A model generated the notes under the pieces. That model saw only the letters and a program-made list of their open reading frames with translations. It was not told the DNA's origin and did not search any database. This document shows positions 53,104-62,579 of a stretch of 64,000 nt of DNA, one piece after another; the stretch's first letter is position 1, and each line of letters starts with the position of its first letter. The DNA is from SZUA-265 sp966249405. Its GTDB lineage: Bacteria > Myxococcota_A > Polyangia > Polyangiales > Polyangiaceae. Made by a program: the position numbers and the translations under genes. The stretch covers positions 13,785 to 77,784 of the forward strand of contig CBINDO010000003.1 of NCBI GenBank assembly GCA_966249405.1. The letters are read 5' to 3'.

Positions 53104-54060
53104 TTGGCGCCGCAACGCATCGTCCCCGTCGAAGACATCCCACTGAGCCTGTGGGATACCGCGCTTCTGCGACTGCCTCCGGCCCTAGCGACCGCGTATT
53201 GCAATGCGGTGACCGCCCACGGCCTAGCGGAGGTGGCGGCCGCAAGAGACCCCAACCGCGCGCCAGTGGGCGGACTGAGTGAGAACGAAGCAAAAATTCA
53301 CTTTGCCCAAGCATTCGACGGTTCGTCGGCGAGGGTCGCGCTCGCGGTGCTAGACCCCAAGGTGGAAGTCGCGCGCGTTGCTGACGCCCTGACTGTCTTG
53401 TTCGCCGGGGGCAGGATAGCTGTGCTAGATGTACCGTGCGGAGCGGGTGCGTTCTTTCTGTCCGTGCTGGCCGCCGTCGCGGAACTGCGCGCTAGGCGGG
53501 TGCTACCACGACACCCCCTTGATGTGACCGTGATCGGCGGGGATATCAATATGCACGCTGCGAAGTTTGCTCACGATCTCCTTGAGCGAATACGGCCCAC
53601 CTTGTCGGACCAGGCCATCGAGGTGAGTTTCGCCTGCCAGCAATGGGACGTCCACGACGACGTCAATACCGCTGCGCTGCTCAAGCGCTTCATCACCGAC
53701 AGTGTCGGAGCAGAGCGCACTGCAGTAGTCGTCTCGAACTTCAGTGGCTTTCTCAAAAGCAGCGGCAATTGGCAAAAGGCCCGAGAGCAACTGAAGGACC
53801 TCTTCATGTATTGCCCAGGCAATCACCGAACAGCGCTATGGCTCGAGCCGAAAACCAAGGCGGCTACTGAGTCCCTTCGGAGCTGGATTGCCGGAGCGAT
53901 ACGTGAATCATGGAGACGCGTGATGACTTACTTCCAGGGGATCAACGAAGATGAAGCGCTGGAACAAACAGAAGCGGAATTTCAACTTCCGTTGGAGCCC
54001 AACTCACGTAGCGTTGTGCGCCTTTCCGTTCAGCGCTTCGAACTCCTGGGGCATCCGTGA
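53104..54060 (+). CDS. Rossmann-fold SAM methyltransferase-like protein paired with the RT
   Basis: 318 residues starting at a TTG immediately after the hsdS stop, with GGGAG seven bases upstream. Motif I VLDVPCGAGA (107-116) and the acidic residue in VIGGDINM (about 147) mark a SAM-binding Rossmann fold; VVVSNFSGF near 208-216 sits where motif IV would be. The NPP[FY] of adenine DNA methylases is absent, so DNA N6 methylation is unlikely. The substrate may be RNA, protein or a small molecule, or the fold may only bind SAM. It overlaps the RT gene by 4 bp (GTGA), suggesting the two act together. I know no named family for the pair. Confidence 0.65.
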   Translation: MAPQRIVPVEDIPLSLWDTALLRLPPALATAYCNAVTAHGLAEVAAARDPNRAPVGGLSENEAKIHFAQAFDGSSARVALAVLDPKVEVARVADALTVLFAGGRIAVLDVPCGAGAFFLSVLAAVAELRARRVLPRHPLDVTVIGGDINMHAAKFAHDLLERIRPTLSDQAIEVSFACQQWDVHDDVNTAALLKRFITDSVGAERTAVVVSNFSGFLKSSGNWQKAREQLKDLFMYCPGNHRTALWLEPKTKAATESLRSWIAGAIRESWRRVMTYFQGINEDEALEQTEAEFQLPLEPNSRSVVRLSVQRFELLGHP

Positions 54061-55778
54061 CGTCTCTGCCTCCGCCCTGTCCAGCGGCGCTTCGCGCTAT
54101 CACGCAGTACAGGCGGCGGGATGTCGTTCCATACCTAGCGCTGCGTTACTACTTGGAAAACTGTGCCTCCCGCCGACCGCGTTGGGCTGAAGAAGTAGCA
54201 ATGCAGCTCGTCACGCACCGTAGGACGCACCCATATTTCGCAGTCAAGCACTTCAAGGGACGCGATAACCACGGGAGTATTCGCTATCGCGATACGTTCC
54301 TGCCAGGCGCGAACGAAGCCCTGGCCGAATCATACTTGCTGGGCGAATGCAGCAAGTACGCCTCGTTCAAGAATCCTTCCAATGTGTTCAGCTACGCGCT
54401 GTCGGGGCCAGACGATGTTGGCGGGATCTTTCAAAACTACATGGTTGGAGTGACTGACCGTCAGAAATGGATAGCTGCGGCTTGCCGACGATTCTCAAAC
54501 CCCGTCGTTCAATATACGGACGTCCGTGAGTTCTACCCTTCCATCCGTCCCGAGACTGCGCTGCACGTGTGGACCAGCGTCTGCTCCAAATCCAGTGTGC
54601 CTTCGCACCTGCGCAGACTGGGTGAACGCCTGATCGAAAGTCACGTTGCTTTCGGCAAGAAGATCCTCACGGGTCCGATGTTTAGCCACTTACTTGGCAA
54701 CCTGGTTCTCCGGTCCCTGGATGACCTGATGTCCGGCCTGAGGGAGGTGGCGTATTGCCGGTATGTCGACGATGTGACGCTCGTAGGCTCAAAGAAGGCG
54801 GTCGGCGACGCGAGAGCTCGTGTCGAGGAACATCTGGCTCGACTTGACCTGAAGTTGCATCCGCCGGACTCGGGCAAGGATCTGGTAGTGCAGGGCAGAG
54901 ACTGGCTTCGCGGTGAACACGACTACGTTGAACATCGCCAGTCGATCGACTGGAAGACTTTTGTCGGTGGTCTGAAATGGTGCGTGACGGCTGGGCAAGA
55001 GCGTCACGTTCAAGACGCTATCCTGAGCGCAGGCTTCCGCTTGCCCGTTCGGGGTTACTCAGGCGCCGTTCGTGAGAAGGCCTACGTCGAGCGACTGAAG
55101 CGCCTGGTTCCGCTGCGCTGGTTTCGAAAGAAGCGGCGATCACTGGACGAACTGCTACGCGAAGGTCACCTGCTTCGCGAGCGGTATCTGCAAGAGGCCG
55201 AACAACATCTCACGGTCACACAACAGGTGCAGGGGTTTGAACGCAAGCGGTTGCTTCCAAAGTTGCGATACTGCGCGGGACGGTTGGCGTACCTGGCGGC
55301 TCCCGATCAGCTTGCAAACTTGGCGGAGGAACTGGCAAAAGTCGAGGAACTTGAGTTCCACGCCGTGGTGCTGAAAGCAATTGCCACTGGGGACGTGACC
55401 GAACCACTCCGATTGGGGGCCAATGTTGTTCAGGCTGTTGCGCAACCGCTGCATGCCGAGGGACGTCAAGCGACAGTTCAAGGCCCGATTGATGGCCCTG
55501 TCGAGACTCACGGTCTCGCTGTGCTGGCGCTGAATGGAGTCAAAGTGTCGGGCGCAGGGATCGGGCCTCACGATCGCAACGAGTTCCTTCGACTGGCCCA
55601 CAACGGCGCGGACATAGAATTGATGCGGTCAAGCGATCCGTTCGTTCGCGAGATCGCTTGTCTCCACGGCGTTGGGTCGCCGCGGCATTCGGAGGTGCTC
55701 GACTCCGCCTTCGATCCGGCGGAGGACACAGCTTTCGACGCGCTCAGCCAAACTATGTACCAGGGTTCGGGCGCGTAG
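54057..55778 (+). CDS. Reverse transcriptase of a defence (DRT/UG-like) type
   Basis: 573 residues from a GTG overlapping the preceding stop. RT motifs are intact: motif A VQYTDVREFYPSI (catalytic D155), motif B TGPMFSHLLGN (205-215), and motif C YCRYVDDVTLV with YVDD at 236-239. There is no group II intron maturase (X/HNH) domain. The C-terminal ~230 residues (QANLAEELAKVEELEFHAVVLKAIATGD...) are helical and unfamiliar. RTs of this kind with no intron belong to retron, Abi or UG/DRT groups that act against phages. The exact class cannot be set without phylogeny. No retron-like msr/msd is obvious nearby. The position inside a restriction operon and next to a methyltransferase supports defence. 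Confidence 0.85.
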   Translation: MTSLPPPCPAALRAITQYRRRDVVPYLALRYYLENCASRRPRWAEEVAMQLVTHRRTHPYFAVKHFKGRDNHGSIRYRDTFLPGANEALAESYLLGECSKYASFKNPSNVFSYALSGPDDVGGIFQNYMVGVTDRQKWIAAACRRFSNPVVQYTDVREFYPSIRPETALHVWTSVCSKSSVPSHLRRLGERLIESHVAFGKKILTGPMFSHLLGNLVLRSLDDLMSGLREVAYCRYVDDVTLVGSKKAVGDARARVEEHLARLDLKLHPPDSGKDLVVQGRDWLRGEHDYVEHRQSIDWKTFVGGLKWCVTAGQERHVQDAILSAGFRLPVRGYSGAVREKAYVERLKRLVPLRWFRKKRRSLDELLREGHLLRERYLQEAEQHLTVTQQVQGFERKRLLPKLRYCAGRLAYLAAPDQLANLAEELAKVEELEFHAVVLKAIATGDVTEPLRLGANVVQAVAQPLHAEGRQATVQGPIDGPVETHGLAVLALNGVKVSGAGIGPHDRNEFLRLAHNGADIELMRSSDPFVREIACLHGVGSPRHSEVLDSAFDPAEDTAFDALSQTMYQGSGA

Positions 55779-55790
55779 GAGATTATCAAC

Positions 55791-58700
55791 GTGAGTACCA
55801 ATCGCAATTGGAGAATGATTCGGGCGCGTAGTACTGGCAGCACCGTGGCGTCGGAGCGCAGAACGCGGACACGACTGGCGTTGCGCAAGTGCGAATGTAG
55901 AGCTCCGCGAACTAACCGCGACCTGCTAGTGCGAGTGAAGCAGTCACGACTAGGCCTCGCGGTCGTGATTCGAAGGCAAGGAGCGCGTTTCGGTAGCCCG
56001 GGAGTGTCGCAAACGCGCTCGCCGAGACGCTGCCTCGGAATTGCGAGAAAGCCACTTCCTAGGCCCTGGACGCAGACTCAGAAGATTGCACAAGCATCAC
56101 CTGCGCTCACAACATCAACACAGCCAAGCGATAGAAGTCAACTAGCACACGCTCGGGACTGGCCGAAGAGGATCTTCAGGGCGCTGGCTCGCGTCAAATT
56201 GGCAGGGGTGCGCGATGCGGAAACGTTAGTTGAACCCGTGGCCAGTGCGCTTGCCAGCGAGGCGAGCAAAGGGATACGCCTAAGACTGGTTGCGTCGGTC
56301 TTGCTAAGTATCCCTTGCGCATGCCTACTCTACGCCTCTGGGGATTGGCGGTACGCCCATGGCCCATCTTGGGTAATCGTGTTGGTGTGCATAGCTGTCC
56401 CTCAGCTCGTTTGGAACTTCGACAACTTTCTGGCTCCGGTTTCTCCCCGGTGGGTTGTCCGTTTCTGGAGAACTCTGGCCGCGTTTGGCCTGCTGGGGAT
56501 GCTGATGACATCACCAGACACCGCCAATCGTACACCGCTGCACTTTCCCGCACTTTTCTGGTTCTCGGGCTTGGTGTGGTACTTGACCGAGTTTGTGGCC
56601 TGGCTGCGCTGGGGCCTTCTCGGTCCATCAAAGAGCGCGTTCGTAGAGGTCCTGACTGGGCTCGTAGCTGCAGAGGCGTACAATCAGCGTCGCGCTGGGT
56701 CATCCAAAGTGCTCAAGCGTACCCAGAAGAAGTTAACCGCGCGCCTGCTCGGCCAAGTCTGTCGTAGAGTTGAGCACCTCGGTGCGCCCGCGACGCGGCA
56801 CGCCTCGGCCGCAACTTTGGACGGCGAAGCTGCGGCCCTACCTTTCGACGCACGCTCTGTACTCGACTCAGTACTGCAGCTGTATCAACGCGATGCACCG
56901 CACATCGACGAACGCCGTTACCTGGACGGTGTCATCAGAAACATCAAGGGTTCGGCCGGGACGATTACTACGGGGACGCCTCTCGAAGTCGCGCTCGCTA
57001 CGGGAGTTGCCATTCTTGGTCTTGCTTGGTGTTTGCTAGGACCTGCGCGGGAGCAACTTCGCTCGGTAGCGGCTCTTGAGGTACTCGCCACAGATATTGC
57101 CTCTTCACCTTTTCTGGAGGCCCGACTCGCCACTAGGTTGCAGACCCTCTTGACTGCGGCCACTGGAGCGTCGGGCGCCGGGCCCGACCTGTGGCAGCGC
57201 GGTGACGTGTCTTCGAGCCCGGCCACTTCTGGCCTCAAGTTATCGGGCTACGGTGTCGAGTGGGACAGCAGCGCCATGTTTGCTTTCGCGGCGGAGGTCA
57301 TGGGTATAGGGCCGCGCCGAGTGTCCGCCGCCATTCGCAACCTTGATGGGCAAACCACCATCTCATTGTCCGTCAAGGGAGAGCTCGTTTCCACCGTAGC
57401 CGGAGATGCGCGACAATTCGACGACTTGTGGCGAAGATCGGCCGACGCACTCCTGCCCCATCTTCTAGTTCCACGCGATCGCGGCTTCCTGACTCACGAA
57501 TACTGTCTCGTCGCGGCCAGAAACTTGCGGAATGAAGGCTTTGCTCCAACGGCAAGAGTGGTTCTGGTGACGTGTGCCAAGATGGACCCCCAATACAAGA
57601 GCCAAGATCCAGAAGTAGTGGTTGAGCATGCGCTTATCGCGTTGGAAATGGATCAGCCACGCCGAGCTGAGACCCTAAGCTTAACAGTGCTTGATCAGGC
57701 CCGAGACCCTCGCGTGCAACAATTCAGGCACTCGGCATTGCAGGTGGCCGCTGAAGCCAGTCTGGCCAACGGAACACCGCTCAGGGCTCTGGCAACGCTC
57801 GACTTGCAGGAGAAAGACGATCACCTGCCCCTGGACAGAGATGAGAAGTTCCTGCGCGTCAGGGCTTTGCGAGCCCTAGGTCGACGCGGCGAGGCGTGGA
57901 CCGAGATTCAGCAACTCGTCAGCCCAGACGACGAGCCCAGCTTGCGTGGGTTCTGGGTCGACATGTTCGCCGCCGCACACGAGAGCGCAGCGCACAACAG
58001 CGCTAAAGCACGGGGACACTTTGAGCATGCGGAGCGGCGCGTGAAGAATGCTCTGGATATTGCGTGGGGGTTTTGGGCACGCCTAACCTCGGACTCAGCC
58101 ACCAGAGAGCGATACGCGGATCTTGTTCTTCACACGCCCGAATCCTTGCCGGTCTCATTAGAAGCGGCGGCCGACGCATTCACGAAAATGGGCGATGTCG
58201 AAAGGGCAAGCCAAGCATTGCGGAATCTGGTGCAGAGGGTAGATGCTGATGGTGAGCGAGCCACCTGGGGTAACCTAGCTCACCGAACACAGGCCTTATC
58301 ACGCCTGTGCACATACGAAATGACGGAGGGTTCTGCCGGCAACTCTACGGCGTGCGCAACCTTGGAGCGAGATTCTCCCCTTGGCGCAGCTCTGGTGGCC
58401 AGCTGGCATCTTGACGATCCTGCAACTCGCCTTGCGCTGGAACCAGCGTTTACCGGTGTTGGCACGTCTGAGATGGCTCCAATTGACACCTTGATGGCTC
58501 GGGCTAGCGATCTTTGGGTCAAAGGAAGGCGCATCCAGGCGATCCGCGTCGCGGCACTTCTGGCGCTTGGTCAGCAAACCAACTCAGTGCGGTTGGGGGT
58601 GCAACTTGCTGACTGGCTCGAGGAACTGGCTGATACCCATCAGCTACCGCGTCGCCCTTGGATGTCAAATGTTTCGGAAATGCTCGAGTGTCACAGCATG

Positions 58701-59474
58701 CCGAAAAGGTTAAGCGACAGTAGGAGTGAATGCGTCACAGCGCCCTCGCCTGCCCTTCTCCTAGATCTGCTATTCGAGGTCCTCGTTGCGGAGCGTGCCT
58801 TCGATGTCGCTGAACGGCTGGCAATATTACTCGCTCGCGAATCACCCGAGCTAGGCCCAAACGTTCGAGCACGAATCCTTCTAGGCCGACTAACCTGGAC
58901 AGACGGGGCCATAGTCGACCTAGGCTCAATTCCGAACCGCGAAACGTCGAAGCGGGTGCTATCCCACGTGCATGCCCTTGACGAAAGTCTCACTGCCCGC
59001 AGCGGAGATACGGCCGTAGACGACGAGTCCCGCGATCAGTCTCGAAGCTTGCTGGCCAGTCTCTTGGCTATCTCAGGCAATCTCGAAGGCGCGCGTTCTG
59101 CAATTCAGCCAATACTCGGCCGCGACCTGCGCGAGACACACTGGGCCGTTGCGCGCATCGCGTCACTCGCACGCGACGGAGAACTCCTTCTGAAAGCTCT
59201 GAAATCGATGGTAGCCCTTGCCCCCGACGACCCACGTCCGCATGCCGCCATGGCGCTACTCGCATACCATAATGGAGACGTGCGGTCAGGACACACTTGC
59301 GAGAAGCGCCTTCAAGAGCTGTCTGTCTCGGACGCAGTCCTCCAGGACCTCGAGAAAGCGAAGCGTGGCCACATGCGCATGTCGCAGCCCCAATCTCCAG
59401 CTTCGTTCATTCGCAGCGCGGCAAAGGTGTGCGAGTATCGCCCCCTCAGTCAATCGGGCATGATGCACAAGTAA
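55791..59474 (+). CDS. Large membrane protein with TPR-like cytoplasmic region, part of the RT unit
   Basis: 1227 residues from a GTG with AGGAG nine bases upstream, 12 bp after the RT stop. The first ~115 residues are Arg/Ser-rich and look unlike protein of this island, so the start may lie further in, although no better RBS was found. Membrane helices occur at LRLVASVLLSIPCACLLYAS, WVIVLVCIAVPQLVWNF, LAAFGLLGMLM and FPALFWFSGLVWYL, with a fifth at VALATGVAILGLAWCLLG. The C-terminal ~650 residues are helical with TPR-like spacing (EVVVEHALIALEMDQPRRAETLSLTVLDQARD). No enzymatic motif is visible. A membrane-anchored sensor or effector for the RT system is a reasonable guess only. Confidence 0.65.
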   Translation: MSTNRNWRMIRARSTGSTVASERRTRTRLALRKCECRAPRTNRDLLVRVKQSRLGLAVVIRRQGARFGSPGVSQTRSPRRCLGIARKPLPRPWTQTQKIAQASPALTTSTQPSDRSQLAHARDWPKRIFRALARVKLAGVRDAETLVEPVASALASEASKGIRLRLVASVLLSIPCACLLYASGDWRYAHGPSWVIVLVCIAVPQLVWNFDNFLAPVSPRWVVRFWRTLAAFGLLGMLMTSPDTANRTPLHFPALFWFSGLVWYLTEFVAWLRWGLLGPSKSAFVEVLTGLVAAEAYNQRRAGSSKVLKRTQKKLTARLLGQVCRRVEHLGAPATRHASAATLDGEAAALPFDARSVLDSVLQLYQRDAPHIDERRYLDGVIRNIKGSAGTITTGTPLEVALATGVAILGLAWCLLGPAREQLRSVAALEVLATDIASSPFLEARLATRLQTLLTAATGASGAGPDLWQRGDVSSSPATSGLKLSGYGVEWDSSAMFAFAAEVMGIGPRRVSAAIRNLDGQTTISLSVKGELVSTVAGDARQFDDLWRRSADALLPHLLVPRDRGFLTHEYCLVAARNLRNEGFAPTARVVLVTCAKMDPQYKSQDPEVVVEHALIALEMDQPRRAETLSLTVLDQARDPRVQQFRHSALQVAAEASLANGTPLRALATLDLQEKDDHLPLDRDEKFLRVRALRALGRRGEAWTEIQQLVSPDDEPSLRGFWVDMFAAAHESAAHNSAKARGHFEHAERRVKNALDIAWGFWARLTSDSATRERYADLVLHTPESLPVSLEAAADAFTKMGDVERASQALRNLVQRVDADGERATWGNLAHRTQALSRLCTYEMTEGSAGNSTACATLERDSPLGAALVASWHLDDPATRLALEPAFTGVGTSEMAPIDTLMARASDLWVKGRRIQAIRVAALLALGQQTNSVRLGVQLADWLEELADTHQLPRRPWMSNVSEMLECHSMPKRLSDSRSECVTAPSPALLLDLLFEVLVAERAFDVAERLAILLARESPELGPNVRARILLGRLTWTDGAIVDLGSIPNRETSKRVLSHVHALDESLTARSGDTAVDDESRDQSRSLLASLLAISGNLEGARSAIQPILGRDLRETHWAVARIASLARDGELLLKALKSMVALAPDDPRPHAAMALLAYHNGDVRSGHTCEKRLQELSVSDAVLQDLEKAKRGHMRMSQPQSPASFIRSAAKVCEYRPLSQSGMMHK

Positions 59475-59632
59475 TCGAGCGATGGTTCAGCAACATTCGT
59501 CTTGGATTAGCCTCTGCGTCTCACGCGCCGCGGCCGAGTCTCAAGACGTCCCGCAGTTCAGAAACTAGACTTCCAGTGCTTTCAGCACACGAGCCCGCGC
59601 CGCGGCTCCGCTACCCCCCGAAGTGTGACTCT

Positions 59633-61333
59633 ATGACCGCGGAAAAGTCTCCACCAATGACCACAGCTGCGCTCGGCAAGCTGGGTGAGGCCAAGCTCGA
59701 AGAGCTTAGCAGTGAGGCCTCGATGGTGTCCAATCCCGCGAAGCTCGATCTCCTCGGCTTCGACAACTTGGTGCAGTTCGAGTTTGAACGAGAGTCGCAC
59801 GCCCACGACCTCCTTCCGGAGCCTGTTCGAGCCTTCGTGCAGGTGAAGGCAACGCAAAGCAAGGCCGGCAGCATCCGCATCCGGCTCACCAATTGGCAAA
59901 AGATGATCTCCGACCCAGATCCGTGGTTCGTGTTCGTCTGCGAAGTGAGCCCCGAGCGCAAGGTCACAGATGTGTACGTGGTACACATAAACAAGCACTG
60001 GATCGAGAAGGCGCTGAGGCGTCTCAGAAAGCACCCGCCGAGGAAGAAACTAGGCAAGAATGAAATGCAGATCACTTACGGCGTCGCCGACCGACTCCCG
60101 CTTGTGGAAGGCGGAGAGCTGAGAAGTCGACTTCTCAATGCCATTGGGCTCGACGTCAGGGCGTACAGGCGTCAAAAGACGGATCACTACCTGAATTTAG
60201 GTTACCACCCGGGATCACGAATCGCCCAGGTGACTCTCCCACCACAGGAAGAGGAACGACACCATTCGGATTGGGCAGAAGTAGCGCTCGGCGTGCGCTC
60301 GAACCTCAATGTCACACGAGTGAGGGTGCTTGATCGTCGGTTCGGGGAGGAAACTGTTATTGATGACGCACCCGCCTCTGTCATGACGATACGGGCCCGT
60401 CCTTCTCAGTTGGGTCGATTGCGGTTCTTCAACCCCAACCGCGGGCATCATTCGACCACAGTTGATATCTTCTCAACTTCGTCAGTGCCGTTCATCCCGG
60501 CCGCAATGTCGCAGGTGCGCTTCGCCGTTGGACCACTGAGCCTGTTCGTATACACGCAAGCGCGGAGCAGGACAGACGAAGGCAACGAAGTCTCGCTGCG
60601 CGCCACGATATCCTGGAACTACGACCACGTCTGCTCGTTGACCGAGCTGGGTGACGCAGCTCGCGCCATGAGGCTGATGTACGCACCAGCGACGGTCATG
60701 CAGATTGAAGCCGCTGACCCTGAGTTCCTTCCCGTCGAGGCTCGACTGGGGAATTTCCCGGCAATCGAAGAAGACCGCAACCTCTACCAGCAAACCGTTT
60801 GGGCGGTCAGTTCGCTAGCAAAACAGGTCGGCCTGGACGCGCTAGAGATGCGTGCCGGAGATCTGGAACTGATCCCCTGGACCGCGCTGCTCGCTGGATG
60901 CATTGTTGACGGCACTGAAGGAGCTGAGTTCGAATACACAGTGCACGCGCTCGACAAGGACAAGACGCCAGTCCTGGCTGTCGCGTGCGGCTACCCATTA
61001 GGTGAGTGGCTGGTGTTCTGCTGCGGCAAGCTTCCGGCGAAGCCCCAAACCAAAGACGGGGAAATCACGTTCACCAGCGAGGGGGCACGTCTTCTCAGCG
61101 CCTGGAAGGTGCGCCGGGACCAAGCCGATCAGGTAGCGATTGACGTGAAGTATGCCGATATCGTGAAGCGCCTCGAGGAGAATACCCAACTGCAGGTGTT
61201 CGAACTGAAGCCGGCCGTGGCCCAGCTACTGGAGTACGCGGATGAAGCGGTACCATCGGTAGAATCAAAGGCCTCCCCATCAGACGAAACACCCGGGCAC
61301 CCGCTTCAAAGGAGGACGCATGAAGGAGCATGA
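59633..61333 (+). CDS. DUF4365-like nuclease-fold protein
   Basis: About 566 residues from the ATG at 59633; an ATG at 59657 with GGAAAAG upstream is equally possible. The N-terminal ~130 residues (GKLGEAKLEELSSEASMVSNPAKLDLLGFDNLVQFEFE...VRAFVQVKATQ) resemble DUF4365, a PD-(D/E)xK-like fold. Candidate active-site residues are D44 and the QVK at 70-72. WFVFVCEVSPERKVTDVYVVHINK supports the assignment. The larger C-terminal part is a mix of strands and helices with no clear family. It overlaps the next gene by 14 bp, and 158 bp separate it from the TPR protein gene. It may be a DNA- or RNA-cleaving effector. Confidence 0.6.
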   Translation: MTAEKSPPMTTAALGKLGEAKLEELSSEASMVSNPAKLDLLGFDNLVQFEFERESHAHDLLPEPVRAFVQVKATQSKAGSIRIRLTNWQKMISDPDPWFVFVCEVSPERKVTDVYVVHINKHWIEKALRRLRKHPPRKKLGKNEMQITYGVADRLPLVEGGELRSRLLNAIGLDVRAYRRQKTDHYLNLGYHPGSRIAQVTLPPQEEERHHSDWAEVALGVRSNLNVTRVRVLDRRFGEETVIDDAPASVMTIRARPSQLGRLRFFNPNRGHHSTTVDIFSTSSVPFIPAAMSQVRFAVGPLSLFVYTQARSRTDEGNEVSLRATISWNYDHVCSLTELGDAARAMRLMYAPATVMQIEAADPEFLPVEARLGNFPAIEEDRNLYQQTVWAVSSLAKQVGLDALEMRAGDLELIPWTALLAGCIVDGTEGAEFEYTVHALDKDKTPVLAVACGYPLGEWLVFCCGKLPAKPQTKDGEITFTSEGARLLSAWKVRRDQADQVAIDVKYADIVKRLEENTQLQVFELKPAVAQLLEYADEAVPSVESKASPSDETPGHPLQRRTHEGA

Positions 61334-62579
61334 CTTAGAACGACAGGCGGCAGAGGAGCTTAGGGCCGCCGGGTTCGTGGTGCGGCAAGAGATACCGGCA
61401 GGCGGCGCTGGGAATCGTGGATTGCGTGCTGATATCATCGCGTGGGCACCGGCTGATAACGGCGAACTCGCACCGGAACTCGTCGTAGAAGTGAAGCGAA
61501 TTGCCGATAGCGAAGTTGCGAAGGCCGCGGCAATGATCCCGTTCTATCTGCCTGTGTTTGGCGCGCGGCGGGGCTACGTCTACAACGGCAAGTGGCACGC
61601 CGTGGGTGACGACGGCGAGACGGTGACAGCCACCCAATGTCCGCAAACCGAGCGACGCGTTGATCAAGCGCGAGCTCCTTTTGCACTCGTTCGAGACCTG
61701 GTGTGGGAGGCTTTGGATCGGGCGCGTGGCACGATGACTCCAGAAGAAGGGTGGAGAACCCTTCTCGGCGTGCTGGCGGGCAAGACATCAGAAGCGCCCT
61801 TTGTCGACCCGTTGCTGCTTCGCCTGGCGACGCAACCTCAAAACGGTCCCGCGATAGCGGACGCGCTCGAGAGTGCACTCTCACGACTCAACAACAGCTT
61901 CGTGACCCCCAAGTCGCTGGACGCAGCAATCGCGAGACTTCTACTACCCGCGAGCGATTGGAAGCTCATAGCAGACCCTTTCTGCGGCTACGGCAGCGCC
62001 TTGCGGGCCGTGCATGAAGAGTTGGGCACAGGCCACTCCCATATCAAGCTCTTCGGAGGAGAACTCAATGCCCCCGTCGCGGAGGATGCGCGCAAGCTCT
62101 TGGCTCTCGCAAACGTGGACGCGACGGTTGTCGCTGGCGATTCCTTTTCCGACCTGCCGGCTCGCGACGCCGATGGGGTCATCACTAACCCGCCCCTAGG
62201 TTTGCGCTTGTCAGAACCGAAGCCATTGGCCAGCGGCGGGATGACCCGAGATGGTACCGTGCTGGCAATCGACACCGTACTGTCCACCCTCAAGGACGGT
62301 GGTCGTGCTGTGTTGCTGGTCGCTCCTGCGTTTCTGTCCGCGGGGACTGCCGCGAGTTATCGCGCTGAACTCGCGACACGCTATCGGGTGGTGAGCGTCA
62401 TCGAAATCGGAGCGCGGGTATTTCAAGCATCCGCCATTCATCCTGTTCTGCTCGTCCTGGAGAAATCGAAACCTACTCCGACGCTGGTCGCGCGGCTCGA
62501 AGGAGATTGGGTGGCGCAACTTAGTCGTGATGGTGAGTTCCTCAAAACGTACCTCGCTCACCTGGGAGGCCGGCGGTGA
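61320..62579 (+). CDS. Fused nuclease-like domain and N6-type DNA methyltransferase
   Basis: 419 residues from an ATG preceded by AGGAGG at ideal spacing. Residues 36-60 (RADIIAWAP...ELVVEVKR) read as a PD-(D/E)xK core with D38, E57 and K59. The second half is a methyltransferase: motif I DPFCGYGSALRAV (219-231), motif IV NPPLG (290-294), and the HsdM-like context NNSFVTPKSLDAAIARLLL. It is shorter than HsdM and lacks its large helical N-terminus. A single chain with cutting and methylating parts resembles type IIG or IIS-like enzymes, with specificity given by the next gene. It overlaps both neighbours. Confidence 0.7.
   Translation: MKEHDLERQAAEELRAAGFVVRQEIPAGGAGNRGLRADIIAWAPADNGELAPELVVEVKRIADSEVAKAAAMIPFYLPVFGARRGYVYNGKWHAVGDDGETVTATQCPQTERRVDQARAPFALVRDLVWEALDRARGTMTPEEGWRTLLGVLAGKTSEAPFVDPLLLRLATQPQNGPAIADALESALSRLNNSFVTPKSLDAAIARLLLPASDWKLIADPFCGYGSALRAVHEELGTGHSHIKLFGGELNAPVAEDARKLLALANVDATVVAGDSFSDLPARDADGVITNPPLGLRLSEPKPLASGGMTRDGTVLAIDTVLSTLKDGGRAVLLVAPAFLSAGTAASYRAELATRYRVVSVIEIGARVFQASAIHPVLLVLEKSKPTPTLVARLEGDWVAQLSRDGEFLKTYLAHLGGRR

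Noticed and set aside
54057..55778. Group II intron or retron origin of the RT
   Set aside because: There is no maturase or HNH domain and no intron domain V-like hairpin, and I could not find the paired inverted repeats and branching-guanosine context of an msr/msd upstream.
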